Assembly: GCF_014649115.1 (NCBI RefSeq)
Contig: NZ_BMSK01000015.1
Span: 186,001 to 250,000, forward strand
Direction of reading: 5' to 3'
DNA: 64,000 bases
Source: Streptomyces eurythermus
GTDB taxonomy: Bacteria; Actinomycetota; Actinomycetes; Streptomycetales; Streptomycetaceae
Below the pieces are notes generated by a model. The model worked only from the letters and a program-made list of their open reading frames with translations. It did not search any database and was not told where the DNA came from. Below are positions 17,427 through 25,775 of the stretch, piece by piece. Numbering within the stretch: position 1 is the first letter of the stretch; each line of letters begins with the position of its first letter. The position numbers were made by a program, and so were the translations under genes.

Positions 17427-18266
17427 GTGGCGACTTCCGCGACGTCCGATCAGCTGCTGGTGATCATCGATCCGGCGGCACGGCAGGCGGACGGGGAGTC
17501 CGTACGGATCGCGAAAGACGTGCTCAGCGCGGGTGCGCCGGCCAAGCTGTGCCTGCCGGACGGCCCGGAGGAATTCGCCCGCGCCCTGGCCCGCAGAGGG
17601 TCGCGGCGGCCGGTCGTGGTGGGGGACGGCCGGGCGCTGACGCGGGCCGTCACCCTGCTGCACCGGCGGGGTGAGCTGGCCGGATGCGCGCTGTCCGTGG
17701 TGCCGGTCGGGGACACGGCGCTCGCCGAGTCGCTCGGGGTGCCCGGCGGCGCGGTGGCGGCGGCGCGGGCGGTCCTGGACGGCGTGGAGCGGCGGCTGGA
17801 CCTGCTGGTCGACGACGGGGACGGCGTGGTGCTGGGCGCGCTGCGCATCCCGCCGGTGCCGGTGCGGGCGGGCGCCGCCTCCCCGGTGCCGCTCTCCTCG
17901 GGCCGGCCCTGGTACCGCTCGCTGGTCCGCACCCTCGCCGTCCGCCCGGCCCGGCTGTCCGCCGTGCCCGCCCCGCACGCGGCCCGGCTGCGGGTGGAGG
18001 TCGACGGGCGGCCGATGGTCGACACGGACCAGCCGGTGGAGGCGGTGTCGGTGACGCCGGGCGCGGCCGGGATGGCCTCGGTGGAGGTCCGGCCGCTGTC
18101 GGTGGGCGCGGAGGCGACCCCGCTGCTGGCCTCCGGGCACACGGTGACCGTCACCGGGGCGGAGTTCCGCTACCGGACGGACTCGGCGGTGTCCGGGCCG
18201 GTGCGCCGGCGGACCTGGCGGGTGGTGGAGGGCGCCTGGAGCCTCGTCCTGCCCGCCGGCCGCTGA
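17427..18266 (+). CDS. Diacylglycerol-kinase-like protein with altered catalytic motifs
   Basis: A 279-residue protein shaped like the DAGK/lipid kinase catalytic domain: IIDPAARQADG (13-23) stands where the NPxSG motif is expected, VGDGRALTRAV (66-76) where GGDGT is expected, and VPVGDTALAESLGVPG (92-107) where PxGTxNDxA is expected. The motifs are recognisable but eroded, so ATP use is doubtful. GTG 17427 is chosen because homology starts right after it and GAGGCAGG precedes it; the upstream in-frame stretch overlaps purA antisense and looks non-coding. Role unknown. Confidence 0.7.
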   Translation: MATSATSDQLLVIIDPAARQADGESVRIAKDVLSAGAPAKLCLPDGPEEFARALARRGSRRPVVVGDGRALTRAVTLLHRRGELAGCALSVVPVGDTALAESLGVPGGAVAAARAVLDGVERRLDLLVDDGDGVVLGALRIPPVPVRAGAASPVPLSSGRPWYRSLVRTLAVRPARLSAVPAPHAARLRVEVDGRPMVDTDQPVEAVSVTPGAAGMASVEVRPLSVGAEATPLLASGHTVTVTGAEFRYRTDSAVSGPVRRRTWRVVEGAWSLVLPAGR

Positions 18267-18293
18267 ATCCCCGCGAGGGACGGCGCGCCCGGC

Positions 18294-19514
18294 TCAGCGC
18301 AGCTCCACGCGCAGCCCCCGCAGTCCCCTCATCACGAAGTTCGGGCGGCGTTCCGGCTCCGCCGCGAGGGTGAGCGTGGGCGCCCGCTCCAGCAGGGCCG
18401 TCAGGGAGGCGGCCAGCTCGATACGGGCCAGGGGCGCGCCGACGCAGTAGTGGATGCCGGCGCCGAAGGAGATGTGCGGGTTCTCCGCGCGGGCGAGGTC
18501 GAGTCGGCCGGGGTCGGCGAAGACGGCCGGGTCGTGGTTGGCGGAGCCGAAGAGCAGGGCGACCTCGGCGCCCCTCGGGATCGTGGTGCCGCCGATCTCG
18601 ATGTCGTCCAGCACCCAGCGTTCGAAGAGCTGGAGCGGTGTGTCGTAGCGCAGCAGCTCCTCGGTCGCGGACGGCACCAGGGCGTGGTCGGCGCGCAGGG
18701 CCGCGAGCTGCCCGGGGTGGCGGAACAGGGCGTACCAGCCGTTCACCGTGGCGTTGACGGTCGCCTCGTGGCCGGCGTTGAGGAGCAGCACCACCGTGGA
18801 GACCAGTTCCTGCCCGGTGAGGCGGTCGCCCTCGTCGTGGGCCGCGATCAGGGCGGAGACCAGGTCCTCGCCGGGCTCGGCGCGGCGGGCCGCGATCAGC
18901 TCCCGCAGGTAGCCGGAGAACTCCACCGACGCCCGCACCGCCCGGGCCGCCGTCTCCTCGGACGGGTTCAGCTCGTACATCCCGCAGATGTCCGCCGACC
19001 AGGGCCGCAGCAGTGGCCGGTCCGCCTCGGGGATGCCGAGCAGTTCGGCGATCACCGCGACCGGCAGCGGTTCGGCCAGGTCCGTCAGCAGATCGCCGCC
19101 GCCGTTGCCGACCAGGGTGTCCACCAGCTCCTCGGCCAGCCCCCGCACATACGGCACCAGCCGCTCCACCGTGCGCGGGGTGAACGCCTTCGCCACCAGG
19201 CGCCGGATCCGGGTGTGGTCCGGCGGCTCCAGGTCCAGCATTCCGTGGTCGTTGAGGGTGTGGAAGGGCTCGTGCTCGGGCGGCGGCGGGGTACGGCCGA
19301 ACTCCTCGTGCGTGAACCGGTGCAGATAGGTGCGGCCGAGCCGGCGGTCCCGCAGCAGCGCCGAGACGTCCGCGTGGTGCGGCACCAGCCACTGGTCGCT
19401 CGGTTCGTACCGGATCACCCGGCCGCGGGCGCGCAGCTCGGCGTAGGCCGGGTAGGGGTCGGCGACGAACGCCGGGTCCCAGGGGTCGAAGGCGTGGTCC
19501 GCAGCAGCTGCCAT
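18294..19514 (-). CDS. Cytochrome P450 (CYP107-like)
   Basis: A 406-residue bacterial class I P450. The I-helix is AGHEAT (247-252), the K-helix ExxR is EELLR (285-289), and the haem loop is FGAGIHYCVG (350-359) with Cys357 as iron ligand. Family resemblance and locus suggest CYP107T, but subfamily assignment is not decisive here. Electrons would come from a ferredoxin encoded elsewhere; none is adjacent. The substrate is unknown and there is no biosynthetic cluster around it. TAGCGT lies six bases upstream of the ATG with no ribosome site, so it is probably leaderless. Confidence 0.92.
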   Translation of the reverse strand: MAAAADHAFDPWDPAFVADPYPAYAELRARGRVIRYEPSDQWLVPHHADVSALLRDRRLGRTYLHRFTHEEFGRTPPPPEHEPFHTLNDHGMLDLEPPDHTRIRRLVAKAFTPRTVERLVPYVRGLAEELVDTLVGNGGGDLLTDLAEPLPVAVIAELLGIPEADRPLLRPWSADICGMYELNPSEETAARAVRASVEFSGYLRELIAARRAEPGEDLVSALIAAHDEGDRLTGQELVSTVVLLLNAGHEATVNATVNGWYALFRHPGQLAALRADHALVPSATEELLRYDTPLQLFERWVLDDIEIGGTTIPRGAEVALLFGSANHDPAVFADPGRLDLARAENPHISFGAGIHYCVGAPLARIELAASLTALLERAPTLTLAAEPERRPNFVMRGLRGLRVELR

Positions 19515-19569
19515 GGACGGACGCTAGCCCGGCCCGCCCCGCGTGGCCAGCCTCCGCCCCGGCCCGCCG

Positions 19570-20250
19570 TCAGCGGGCGCCGGGGCGGACCACTCCGGAC
19601 TCGTAGGCGTAGACCGCGGCCTGGGTGCGGTCGCGCAGGCCCAGCTTCACCAGGATCCGGCCCACATGCGTCTTCACGGTCTGCTCGGCCACGACCAGCC
19701 GCTCGGCGATCTCCGCGTTCGACAGGCCCTGCGCGATCAGCGCCAGCACCTCCGTCTCCCGCTCGGTCAGCTCGCCGACGCGCCGTCTGAGCGGGGCCCG
19801 GCCGCCACCGTCCAGGCGGGAGAACTCCGCGATGAGCCGCCGGGTGATGCCGGGGGCCAGCAGGGCGTCACCCGCGGCCACGACCCGGACCGCCTCGGCC
19901 AGCTGGTCCGCGGAGGCGTCCTTGAGCAGGAAGCCGGAGGCGCCCGCCCGCAGCGCGTCGTACACGTACTCGTCCAGGTCGAACGTCGTCAGCACCAGCA
20001 CCCTCACGGCGGGGTGGTCCTCGGTGATGCGGCGGGTCGCCTCGATGCCGCCCAGCTCCGGCATCCGGATGTCCATCAGCACCACGTCCGGCGCCAGTTC
20101 GGCGGTCCGGGCGATCGCGTCCCGGCCGTCCACCGCCTGCCCGATCACCTCGATGTCGCTCTGGGCGTTGAGCAGCACGGTGAAGCCCTGCCGGACCATC
20201 TGCTGGTCGTCGGCGATCAGGACACGGATGCTGCCGGTACCGCTCGTCAT
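19570..20250 (-). CDS. NarL/LuxR-type response regulator
   Basis: 226 residues: receiver domain (about 9-125) with phospho-acceptor Asp60 in VVLMDIRMPELGG and conserved Lys in FLLKDASAD, then a LuxR helix-turn-helix (about 155-215, LTERETEVLALIAQGLSNAEIAERL). Its start overlaps the histidine-kinase stop by four bases, so they form a coupled two-component pair. The target genes are unknown; the acyltransferase and repeat-hydrolase genes upstream in the same operon are candidates. Confidence 0.93.
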   Translation of the reverse strand: MTSGTGSIRVLIADDQQMVRQGFTVLLNAQSDIEVIGQAVDGRDAIARTAELAPDVVLMDIRMPELGGIEATRRITEDHPAVRVLVLTTFDLDEYVYDALRAGASGFLLKDASADQLAEAVRVVAAGDALLAPGITRRLIAEFSRLDGGGRAPLRRRVGELTERETEVLALIAQGLSNAEIAERLVVAEQTVKTHVGRILVKLGLRDRTQAAVYAYESGVVRPGAR

Positions 20251-21647
20251 GGGGTCTGTTCTCCTGTCGGGCGCTGGTCGGGTGGGTCCGGGACGTCCCC
20301 GGGGAGGAAGGCCGTGACGCTGAAGCCGCCGCCCTCGGTGCCGCCCGCCACGAGACGGCCGCCGAGCATGGCCACGCGCTCGCGCATGCCGAGCAGGCCG
20401 TGCCCGGCGCCCGGGGACGGCGGTACGGGGTGCCGGGGCGGGGAGTTGTCCACCCTCAGCCGCAGACCGTCCGGGAGATGCCCGACCTCGACCCGCACCC
20501 GGGATCCGGGCGCGTGCCGCAGGGCGTTGCTCAGCGCCTCCTGCACGATCCGGTACGCCGACAGCTCCACGCCCGGTGCGTAGGGCCGTGTCCCGCCCGT
20601 GACCTCGGCGGTCACGTCCAGTCCCGCCGCGCGGGTGTTCTCGATCAGCGCGCCGAGCCGGTCCAGCGTGGGCTGGGGGGCGTCCGGGGCCGCTCCGGTG
20701 CCGGGGGCGCCCAGGCCGTAGGGGTCCTCGGGGTTCTCCGGGTGCTCGGACCGCAGCACCCCGAGGACCCGGCGCAGCTCGGTCAGCGCCTCCAGCGCGT
20801 TGGCGCGGATGCCGGAGAGGTTCTCCAGCAGCTCCGGGGAGGGGTTCTCCACCAGGTGCGGGGCGACCTGGGCCTGGATGGAGATCACCGACATGTGGTG
20901 GGCGACCACGTCGTGCAGCTCCCGGGCGATCCGGCTGCGCTCCTCCAGCAGGGTGCGGCGGGCCCGCTCCTCCACGGTGATCGTCGTCTGCTGCACCAGC
21001 TCGCTACGGGCCTGCTGGCGGCTGCGCAGGGCGCCGCCGGTGACCGCCATGACGGCGCACAGGGCCACCGCCAGCGTGCCGGTGCCGGAGTAGCGGCCCG
21101 CCCCCATCAGAGCCTGTAGGACCCAGGTCACCGCGGTGGTCACGGTGGCCGCGGCCACCACGCCGGCCGGCCGGACGCGCAGGGCGAGCAGCAGGAAGAC
21201 CGCTATGTGCGCGATCAGCGTGGGCGTGGTCCAGGGCCAGTTGGGGCCGGGGCCGTCGGGCGGGAGGGCGGCCAGGTGGGGGCGGGCCAGCAGGGCGGTG
21301 ACGGTGGCGGCGGCGAGGGACAGCGCCCAGGCGGGGACGGGGCGCCAGCCGGCCAGGAGGAGGGCGACGGCCTGGAGGGCGGTGGTGGCGAGGGCGACGG
21401 GGAAGGCGATGCCGTAGGACTCGGAGACCTCGGCGCCGCCGCCCACCGCGATGGTCAGCGCGATCCAGCCGAGCAGGAAGTAGGTGAGCAGTCGGGCCCA
21501 GCGGTAGCGGGAGTACGGGGGCGAGTGGCGGGTGGGGGCCTCGCCCAGCCAGACCCGCAGGCGGGCGCTGGTGCGGGGCGGGGTACGAGGGCCCTCGGCG
21601 GGGGTGGTGGTCGGGTCCTCGGGCTGCACGGGGACAACCTTAGGCAT
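20247..21647 (-). CDS. Sensor histidine kinase (HisKA_3, NarL partner)
   Basis: 466 residues. Several membrane helices fill residues about 50-205, with little extracytoplasmic sequence, so it may sense a membrane or lipid-phase signal. The dimerisation helix carries ELHDVVAHH with phospho-His245, and the ATPase part has ALSNALRHAPGSRV and GHGLLGMRERVAMLGG. The gene overlaps the acyltransferase upstream by eight bases and the response regulator downstream by four, making a tight operon. Confidence 0.92.
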   Translation of the reverse strand: MPKVVPVQPEDPTTTPAEGPRTPPRTSARLRVWLGEAPTRHSPPYSRYRWARLLTYFLLGWIALTIAVGGGAEVSESYGIAFPVALATTALQAVALLLAGWRPVPAWALSLAAATVTALLARPHLAALPPDGPGPNWPWTTPTLIAHIAVFLLLALRVRPAGVVAAATVTTAVTWVLQALMGAGRYSGTGTLAVALCAVMAVTGGALRSRQQARSELVQQTTITVEERARRTLLEERSRIARELHDVVAHHMSVISIQAQVAPHLVENPSPELLENLSGIRANALEALTELRRVLGVLRSEHPENPEDPYGLGAPGTGAAPDAPQPTLDRLGALIENTRAAGLDVTAEVTGGTRPYAPGVELSAYRIVQEALSNALRHAPGSRVRVEVGHLPDGLRLRVDNSPPRHPVPPSPGAGHGLLGMRERVAMLGGRLVAGGTEGGGFSVTAFLPGDVPDPPDQRPTGEQTP

Positions 21648-22905
21648 GGTGCGGGGACTTCCTCGGCGGCAGATGGCGGCGGACCACCCGGGACGAACCG
21701 CGGCGCGTGCGGCGCGGACCCCGCTCGCGGTGGCGGAAGGCCGCCAGGCACAGGGCCAGCGCCACGGCGAACACGGGCAGCCAGGCCAGCCGGTACGCCA
21801 CCCAGAGCAGGGAGTCGGGCGTGGTGTGCAGACCGGGCAGACGGCCGGCCACGAGCCCGGTGGCGGTGGTGGCCATCATCGCCGTCTGGTGCCACAGGAA
21901 GACCGTCATCGCCGAGAGGTTGACCAGGGCCACCGCCGCCCAGACCAGGGGGCGGGCCGCGGCCCGGCGCAGCCGGTCGCGCAGCGACAGCGCCAGACCG
22001 CACTGGGCCAGGCCGAATGTGACGGCCGCCAGGGTCGGCGGATTGAGGTTGGAGACCGCGGCGCCGGGGACGCCGACCATGGACGCCGGGTAGCCCGCGC
22101 AGCCGACGAGGAGCGCCGTGGCCGCCGTACCGCCGAGCAGCAGGACCCGGGCCGAACGGCGGCCCCGCAGCTCGCCCCGGGCCCAGGCCGCGCCCAGGGT
22201 GTAGGGCACCAGCCAGCCGGCGGCCAGGTTGGTCCAGCCGAGCCAGGACGGGCCGATGTGCAGACCGAAGCGGAGCAGGTCCACGTGCAGGACGACGGCG
22301 AGCGGCCAGAGGGGGTTGAGCCGGGCGACGAGCGGGGTGGCGGCCGTCAGCGCGGCGAACACCAGCAGGAACCACAGCGGGGACAGCGCGAGTTTCACCA
22401 GGCTGTGGACAGTGGCCAGGGGCGTGCCGCCCAGCAGCAGGGCGGCGGCGGTCACCGTCCACAGAGCCGACAGGGCGGTGACCGGGCGGAGCAGCCGGGC
22501 CATGCGGGCGCGCAGCCAGTGACCGTAGGAGTCGCCCCGGGCCTGGGCCGTGGCCAGGCTGCGGGTCGCCGCATGGCCGCCGACCAGGAAGAACACGGCC
22601 AGGGTCTGGAACAGCCAGGAGACCGGGGCCAGCCAGGGCTGGTGGCCCAGCGGGCTCTCGGTGTGCAGGGCGCCGTCCTGTGCGACCAGGGCGGTCACCA
22701 GCCAGTGGCCGAGGACGACACCGAGTATCGCGAGGGCCCGCAGCGCGTCGACCGCGCGGTCCCGGGAGGCGGGGGTGGCGGCGTCCAGACGCCGGGCGCC
22801 CAGGCGGAGGGTGTGCGGACGGAAGGCGTCCAGGGCGCGGGTGCGTCGGCGGAGGACGTCCAAGGGGCGGCGCGGGGCGTGGGCCCGGGGGGTCTGCTCA
22901 GGCAC
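21640..22905 (-). CDS. Acyltransferase-3 family integral membrane protein
   Basis: A 421-residue polytopic protein of the acyltransferase 3 family, which O-acylates sugars, peptidoglycan or small exported molecules. The family start motif is seen as RDRAVDALRALAILGVVLGHW (about 49-69, His68 the likely catalytic base), followed by about ten hydrophobic helices; FFLVGGHAATRS matches the second conserved block. The gene overlaps both neighbours by eight bases. The substrate is unknown, but co-transcription with a two-component system suggests regulated envelope modification. Confidence 0.85.
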   Translation of the reverse strand: MPEQTPRAHAPRRPLDVLRRRTRALDAFRPHTLRLGARRLDAATPASRDRAVDALRALAILGVVLGHWLVTALVAQDGALHTESPLGHQPWLAPVSWLFQTLAVFFLVGGHAATRSLATAQARGDSYGHWLRARMARLLRPVTALSALWTVTAAALLLGGTPLATVHSLVKLALSPLWFLLVFAALTAATPLVARLNPLWPLAVVLHVDLLRFGLHIGPSWLGWTNLAAGWLVPYTLGAAWARGELRGRRSARVLLLGGTAATALLVGCAGYPASMVGVPGAAVSNLNPPTLAAVTFGLAQCGLALSLRDRLRRAAARPLVWAAVALVNLSAMTVFLWHQTAMMATTATGLVAGRLPGLHTTPDSLLWVAYRLAWLPVFAVALALCLAAFRHRERGPRRTRRGSSRVVRRHLPPRKSPHHA

Positions 22906-24529
22906 GGGTCACCTCCGAGGTCTCGCCGAGGGTGATCCGGGCCAGGTTGGCGAGAGAGGCCGAGCCCGGGGTGAAGTAGCCGCTGTGGCCGGCGCCGGCC
23001 GCGTCGAAGACCCGGGCGCCGAAGGCGGCGGAGACGGGGTCGGTGCCGAAGCCGACGGTGGTGCCGGTGCCGAACAGGCCGGCCCGGAGGTGCGGGACGT
23101 GCGCCACCCAGTCGGCGGTGCCGCGGGCCGCCCAGACGCGGGCGCGGGTGTGCAGGGCGGTGGCCGAGTCGGCGCCGGTGCCGGGGCTGCCGATCAGGGC
23201 GATGTCGTCCGCGGCGAGGCCGGGGGCGGCCCGGCCGCAGACCACGGAACCGTAGGAGTGGCACAGGAGGGTGAGGTGGGCCCCGGCGGGTGCCGTGGTG
23301 CGCAGGTCGCGGAGGAAGGCGCGGAGGCGTGGGGCGGCCTCGTCGGCGCGGGTCGTCGTGGTGACGGTGGTGCTGACCGTGGCCGGGGTCTCGTAGCCGA
23401 GCCAGGCTATGACGGCGACGGTGTTTCCGGGCGTCCGGCGTTCGGCGGGGTGGTGGGTGAGGGCCGTGTACAGGGACGCGGCGGCTCGGTGGAAGCGGGG
23501 GTAGGTGTCGAGGGTGGTGTCCGAGCCGGGGACCAGTACGGCGATGTGCCGGGCGTGGGCCAAGTCGCCCATGACCTCCGTGGCTTGGCCGCTTCCCCGG
23601 CCGTCGAAGGCGAGGAGGTGGCGGGAGGGGGCGGCGAGGGCGCGGTCGGCCTCGGCGCGGTGGGTGTCGCCGTGGGCGGCGGCCATGCGGGCGGCTTCGG
23701 TGGCGTTCTCCCGGTTCGCTTCGTAGGCGGACGGGAGGGTCGCGGGGGTGAGGGGGGCGGTGAGGGTCGCGGGGGGCGGGGCGGGGATGGTGGGGCGGGC
23801 CGCGCCTGCGAGGGGGAGGACTATGGCGGCGGTCAGGAGGGTGGGGAGCAGGAGGCGAAGGAGGGTGCGGCGGAAGGGGTGGGGGTTGCGGTGCGTGTTC
23901 CCGTGCGGGTGCGTTGTGGGGGTGTTTCCCACCCGCACCACCCGTGCGGGTTTCGTCGTCGGGTGCGGGTGGCCCCCGTGGGGAGCGTTCACCGTCGGCG
24001 ACTGCGGGTGCGTCGCGGGAGAGGTTTCCACCCGCACCACCCGCGCGGCAATCGTCGTCGGGTGCGGGCGGCCCCCGTGGGAGGCGTTCGCCGTCGGCGA
24101 CCGCGGGAACGCCGTGGGATTGCTTTCCGGTCGGGCCACCCGTGCGGCAATCGTCGTCGGGTGCGGGTCGCCCCCGTGACCAACGTCCGCCATCGGCGAC
24201 CGCGGGAGCGCCCTCGGATTGCCTTCCGGTCGTGCCACCCCTGCGGGAACCGCCACCGGATGCAGAACGCCCCCGTAGGCCCCCACCACCACCGGCGCCT
24301 GCGGCAACCTCGCGGGCTTGCCCTCCGCCCGCACCAACCCTGCGGCAATCCTCACCAAGCGCGGAACGCCTCTGGGCGGCCCCACCACCGGCGCCTGCGG
24401 CGACGTCACGGGCTTACCCTCCGCTCGCGCCTGGCGGGCGGGGATCCGTGACAGGCGCGGAACACCCCCGTCGGGCCCTGTCGGCGTCGGCTGCTGCTGA
24501 GGTGTCGTGGGTCGCGGGCCGGTCCCCAT
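22898..24529 (-). CDS. Membrane-anchored alpha/beta hydrolase with N-terminal 33-residue repeats
   Basis: 543 residues in three parts. Residues 21-210 are six in-frame copies of a 32-33 residue Pro/Arg/His-rich repeat with no family I recognise. A single membrane helix (about 221-243) follows. The rest is a DUF1023-type alpha/beta hydrolase, with VLVPGSDTTLDTY, nucleophile Ser425 in LLCHSYGS and His in AGHSGYF. The repeats should lie in the cytoplasm and the hydrolase outside. The ATG at 24529 has AAGGAAG five bases upstream, which supports translation of the repeats. The gene overlaps the acyltransferase by eight bases. The substrate is unknown; the repeat part is unusual and might also be absent in relatives. 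Confidence 0.78.
   Translation of the reverse strand: MGTGPRPTTPQQQPTPTGPDGGVPRLSRIPARQARAEGKPVTSPQAPVVGPPRGVPRLVRIAAGLVRAEGKPARLPQAPVVVGAYGGVLHPVAVPAGVARPEGNPRALPRSPMADVGHGGDPHPTTIAARVARPESNPTAFPRSPTANASHGGRPHPTTIAARVVRVETSPATHPQSPTVNAPHGGHPHPTTKPARVVRVGNTPTTHPHGNTHRNPHPFRRTLLRLLLPTLLTAAIVLPLAGAARPTIPAPPPATLTAPLTPATLPSAYEANRENATEAARMAAAHGDTHRAEADRALAAPSRHLLAFDGRGSGQATEVMGDLAHARHIAVLVPGSDTTLDTYPRFHRAAASLYTALTHHPAERRTPGNTVAVIAWLGYETPATVSTTVTTTTRADEAAPRLRAFLRDLRTTAPAGAHLTLLCHSYGSVVCGRAAPGLAADDIALIGSPGTGADSATALHTRARVWAARGTADWVAHVPHLRAGLFGTGTTVGFGTDPVSAAFGARVFDAAGAGHSGYFTPGSASLANLARITLGETSEVTRA
23902..24469 (-). repeat. 99-bp tandem repeat array (33-aa units)
   Basis: About six units. Equivalent positions recur exactly 99 bases apart over four intervals (for example 23931, 24030, 24123, 24222, 24321 by matching landmarks) and 96 bases in the last. 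Units share GGxPHPTTIAARV-type cores and then SPxANxxH-type ends. Unit lengths are multiples of three and preserve one reading frame. The units nearest the membrane helix are most alike; the N-terminal ones are more diverged. Confidence 0.85.
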
Positions 24530-24653
24530 GGTGGCTTCCTTTCCGGTCGCCCGGCCATCGGGCTTGACTGGGAAGGAAATTACGGATCGGGGGGTGTCGC
24601 CGGCGTCCCGCCAGGGAGCTGTCGTGGCGCGTAGCTCTCAGGTACTACGGGTA

Positions 24654-25586
24654 TCACCAGGCCAGTTGGGCGATCTCCTCCGCCACCACCGCGCAGGCGT
24701 CCGCCGCCGGGTCGATCAGCGGAAAGTGGCCCACGTCCTCCAGCAGCGTCAGCCCGACCATCTCCCCCGCCTTCGCCGCCGCCTCCGCGTACGACTCGGC
24801 CACCTGATGCGGCACCACGACATCGGCCCGGCCCTGCACCAGCGTCGTGGCGATGCCCGTCGGCAGCAGCCGCGCCGGATCCGCGTACCGGCTGCGCTCG
24901 GCGAACACCGCCTGGCCGCCCAGGAGTTGCCGCGTCGCGTGGTCGCACACCTCCAGCTTCTCCGCCACCTCGAAGTCCGCGATCGGCGCCAGCGCGACGA
25001 CCCCGCGCAGCGGCGCCGGACCGTCGGTACGCCAGGGCGCGTCCGCCGGGAGCACATGCCGGGCCGCCGCCCACAGCGCCAGGTGGCCGCCCGCCGAGTG
25101 CCCGGTCAGCACCGTACGGCCGGCGTCCGCCTGCGGAACCACCTCGCCGGCCAGCGCGGGCAGGGCGTCCAGGGCCGCCGCGACATCGTCGAACGTGTCG
25201 GGCCAGCGCCCGGCGGGGGGCACACTCCCCTCACCACCGGCACCGCCGGCACCCCCCTCACCACCGGCACCGCCCCCGCCTTCCTCGCCGCCCCTCCGGT
25301 ACTCCACGTTGGCCACCACGAACCCGCTGCGGGCCAAGTAGGCCGCGAACGGAGTGACATGGCGGCGGTCGTAGCGCGCTCGCCAGGCGCCGCCGTGCAG
25401 GACGACGACCAGCGGGGCGAGGGCAGTGGGGGCGCCGGCCTCCCGGCCGGGACGGGGGACGTAGAAGTCGATCACCTGGTCGGGGTGGTCGCCGTACGCG
25501 GCGGTGATGTCGGGGTCGACCGGCGGGTGCGAGAAGGCCGACTCCTCTTCGGCGGCGGCGCGGGCTGCTGCGGCGTCGTCCGGCAT
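24654..25586 (-). CDS. Alpha/beta hydrolase, probable kynurenine formamidase
   Basis: 310 residues with the HSL/arylformamidase signatures: HGGAW (64-68, oxyanion hole), nucleophile Ser164 in GHSAGG, and DVGHFPLID with the likely His. It lies 189 bases downstream of kynureninase and tryptophan dioxygenase on the same strand, which fits N-formylkynurenine hydrolysis, the missing middle step. Residues 99-121 are a Gly/Glu-rich insertion between beta strands, encoded by a short repetitive stretch at 25219-25290; it is probably a surface loop. Function is inferred from family plus context; a general carboxylesterase is the alternative. Confidence 0.78.
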   Translation of the reverse strand: MPDDAAAARAAAEEESAFSHPPVDPDITAAYGDHPDQVIDFYVPRPGREAGAPTALAPLVVVLHGGAWRARYDRRHVTPFAAYLARSGFVVANVEYRRGGEEGGGGAGGEGGAGGAGGEGSVPPAGRWPDTFDDVAAALDALPALAGEVVPQADAGRTVLTGHSAGGHLALWAAARHVLPADAPWRTDGPAPLRGVVALAPIADFEVAEKLEVCDHATRQLLGGQAVFAERSRYADPARLLPTGIATTLVQGRADVVVPHQVAESYAEAAAKAGEMVGLTLLEDVGHFPLIDPAADACAVVAEEIAQLAW

Positions 25587-25775
25587 GCTCCAACCTCTCA
25601 GCTACGAAAACGGGGGTGGCGGACCAGGTGGGAAACGGCCGTTGGCCGGGACGGTACCAGGCCGGTGACGTGCGGGGACACGGGCATTTCCCGCACGCCG
25701 GGAGGGAAGCGGGACAACCGGTTCGCGCCCCGCACCCGGGTCCCCGAACCTGTCACCCCGCCCCCTCGGCACCCC

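Noticed and set aside
18294..19514. Natural-product gene cluster around the P450
   Set aside because: No synthase, ferredoxin, tailoring or resistance genes are adjacent; neighbours are core genes.
22550..24451. 633-codon plus-strand gene over the acyltransferase and repeat hydrolase
   Set aside because: Antisense of two supported genes; the repeats are open in several frames because of GC bias, but only the minus frame has a ribosome site, membrane helix and hydrolase domain.
23902..24469. CRISPR array
   Set aside because: Units are contiguous 99-bp repeats without unique spacers, keep one reading frame and follow a ribosome site.
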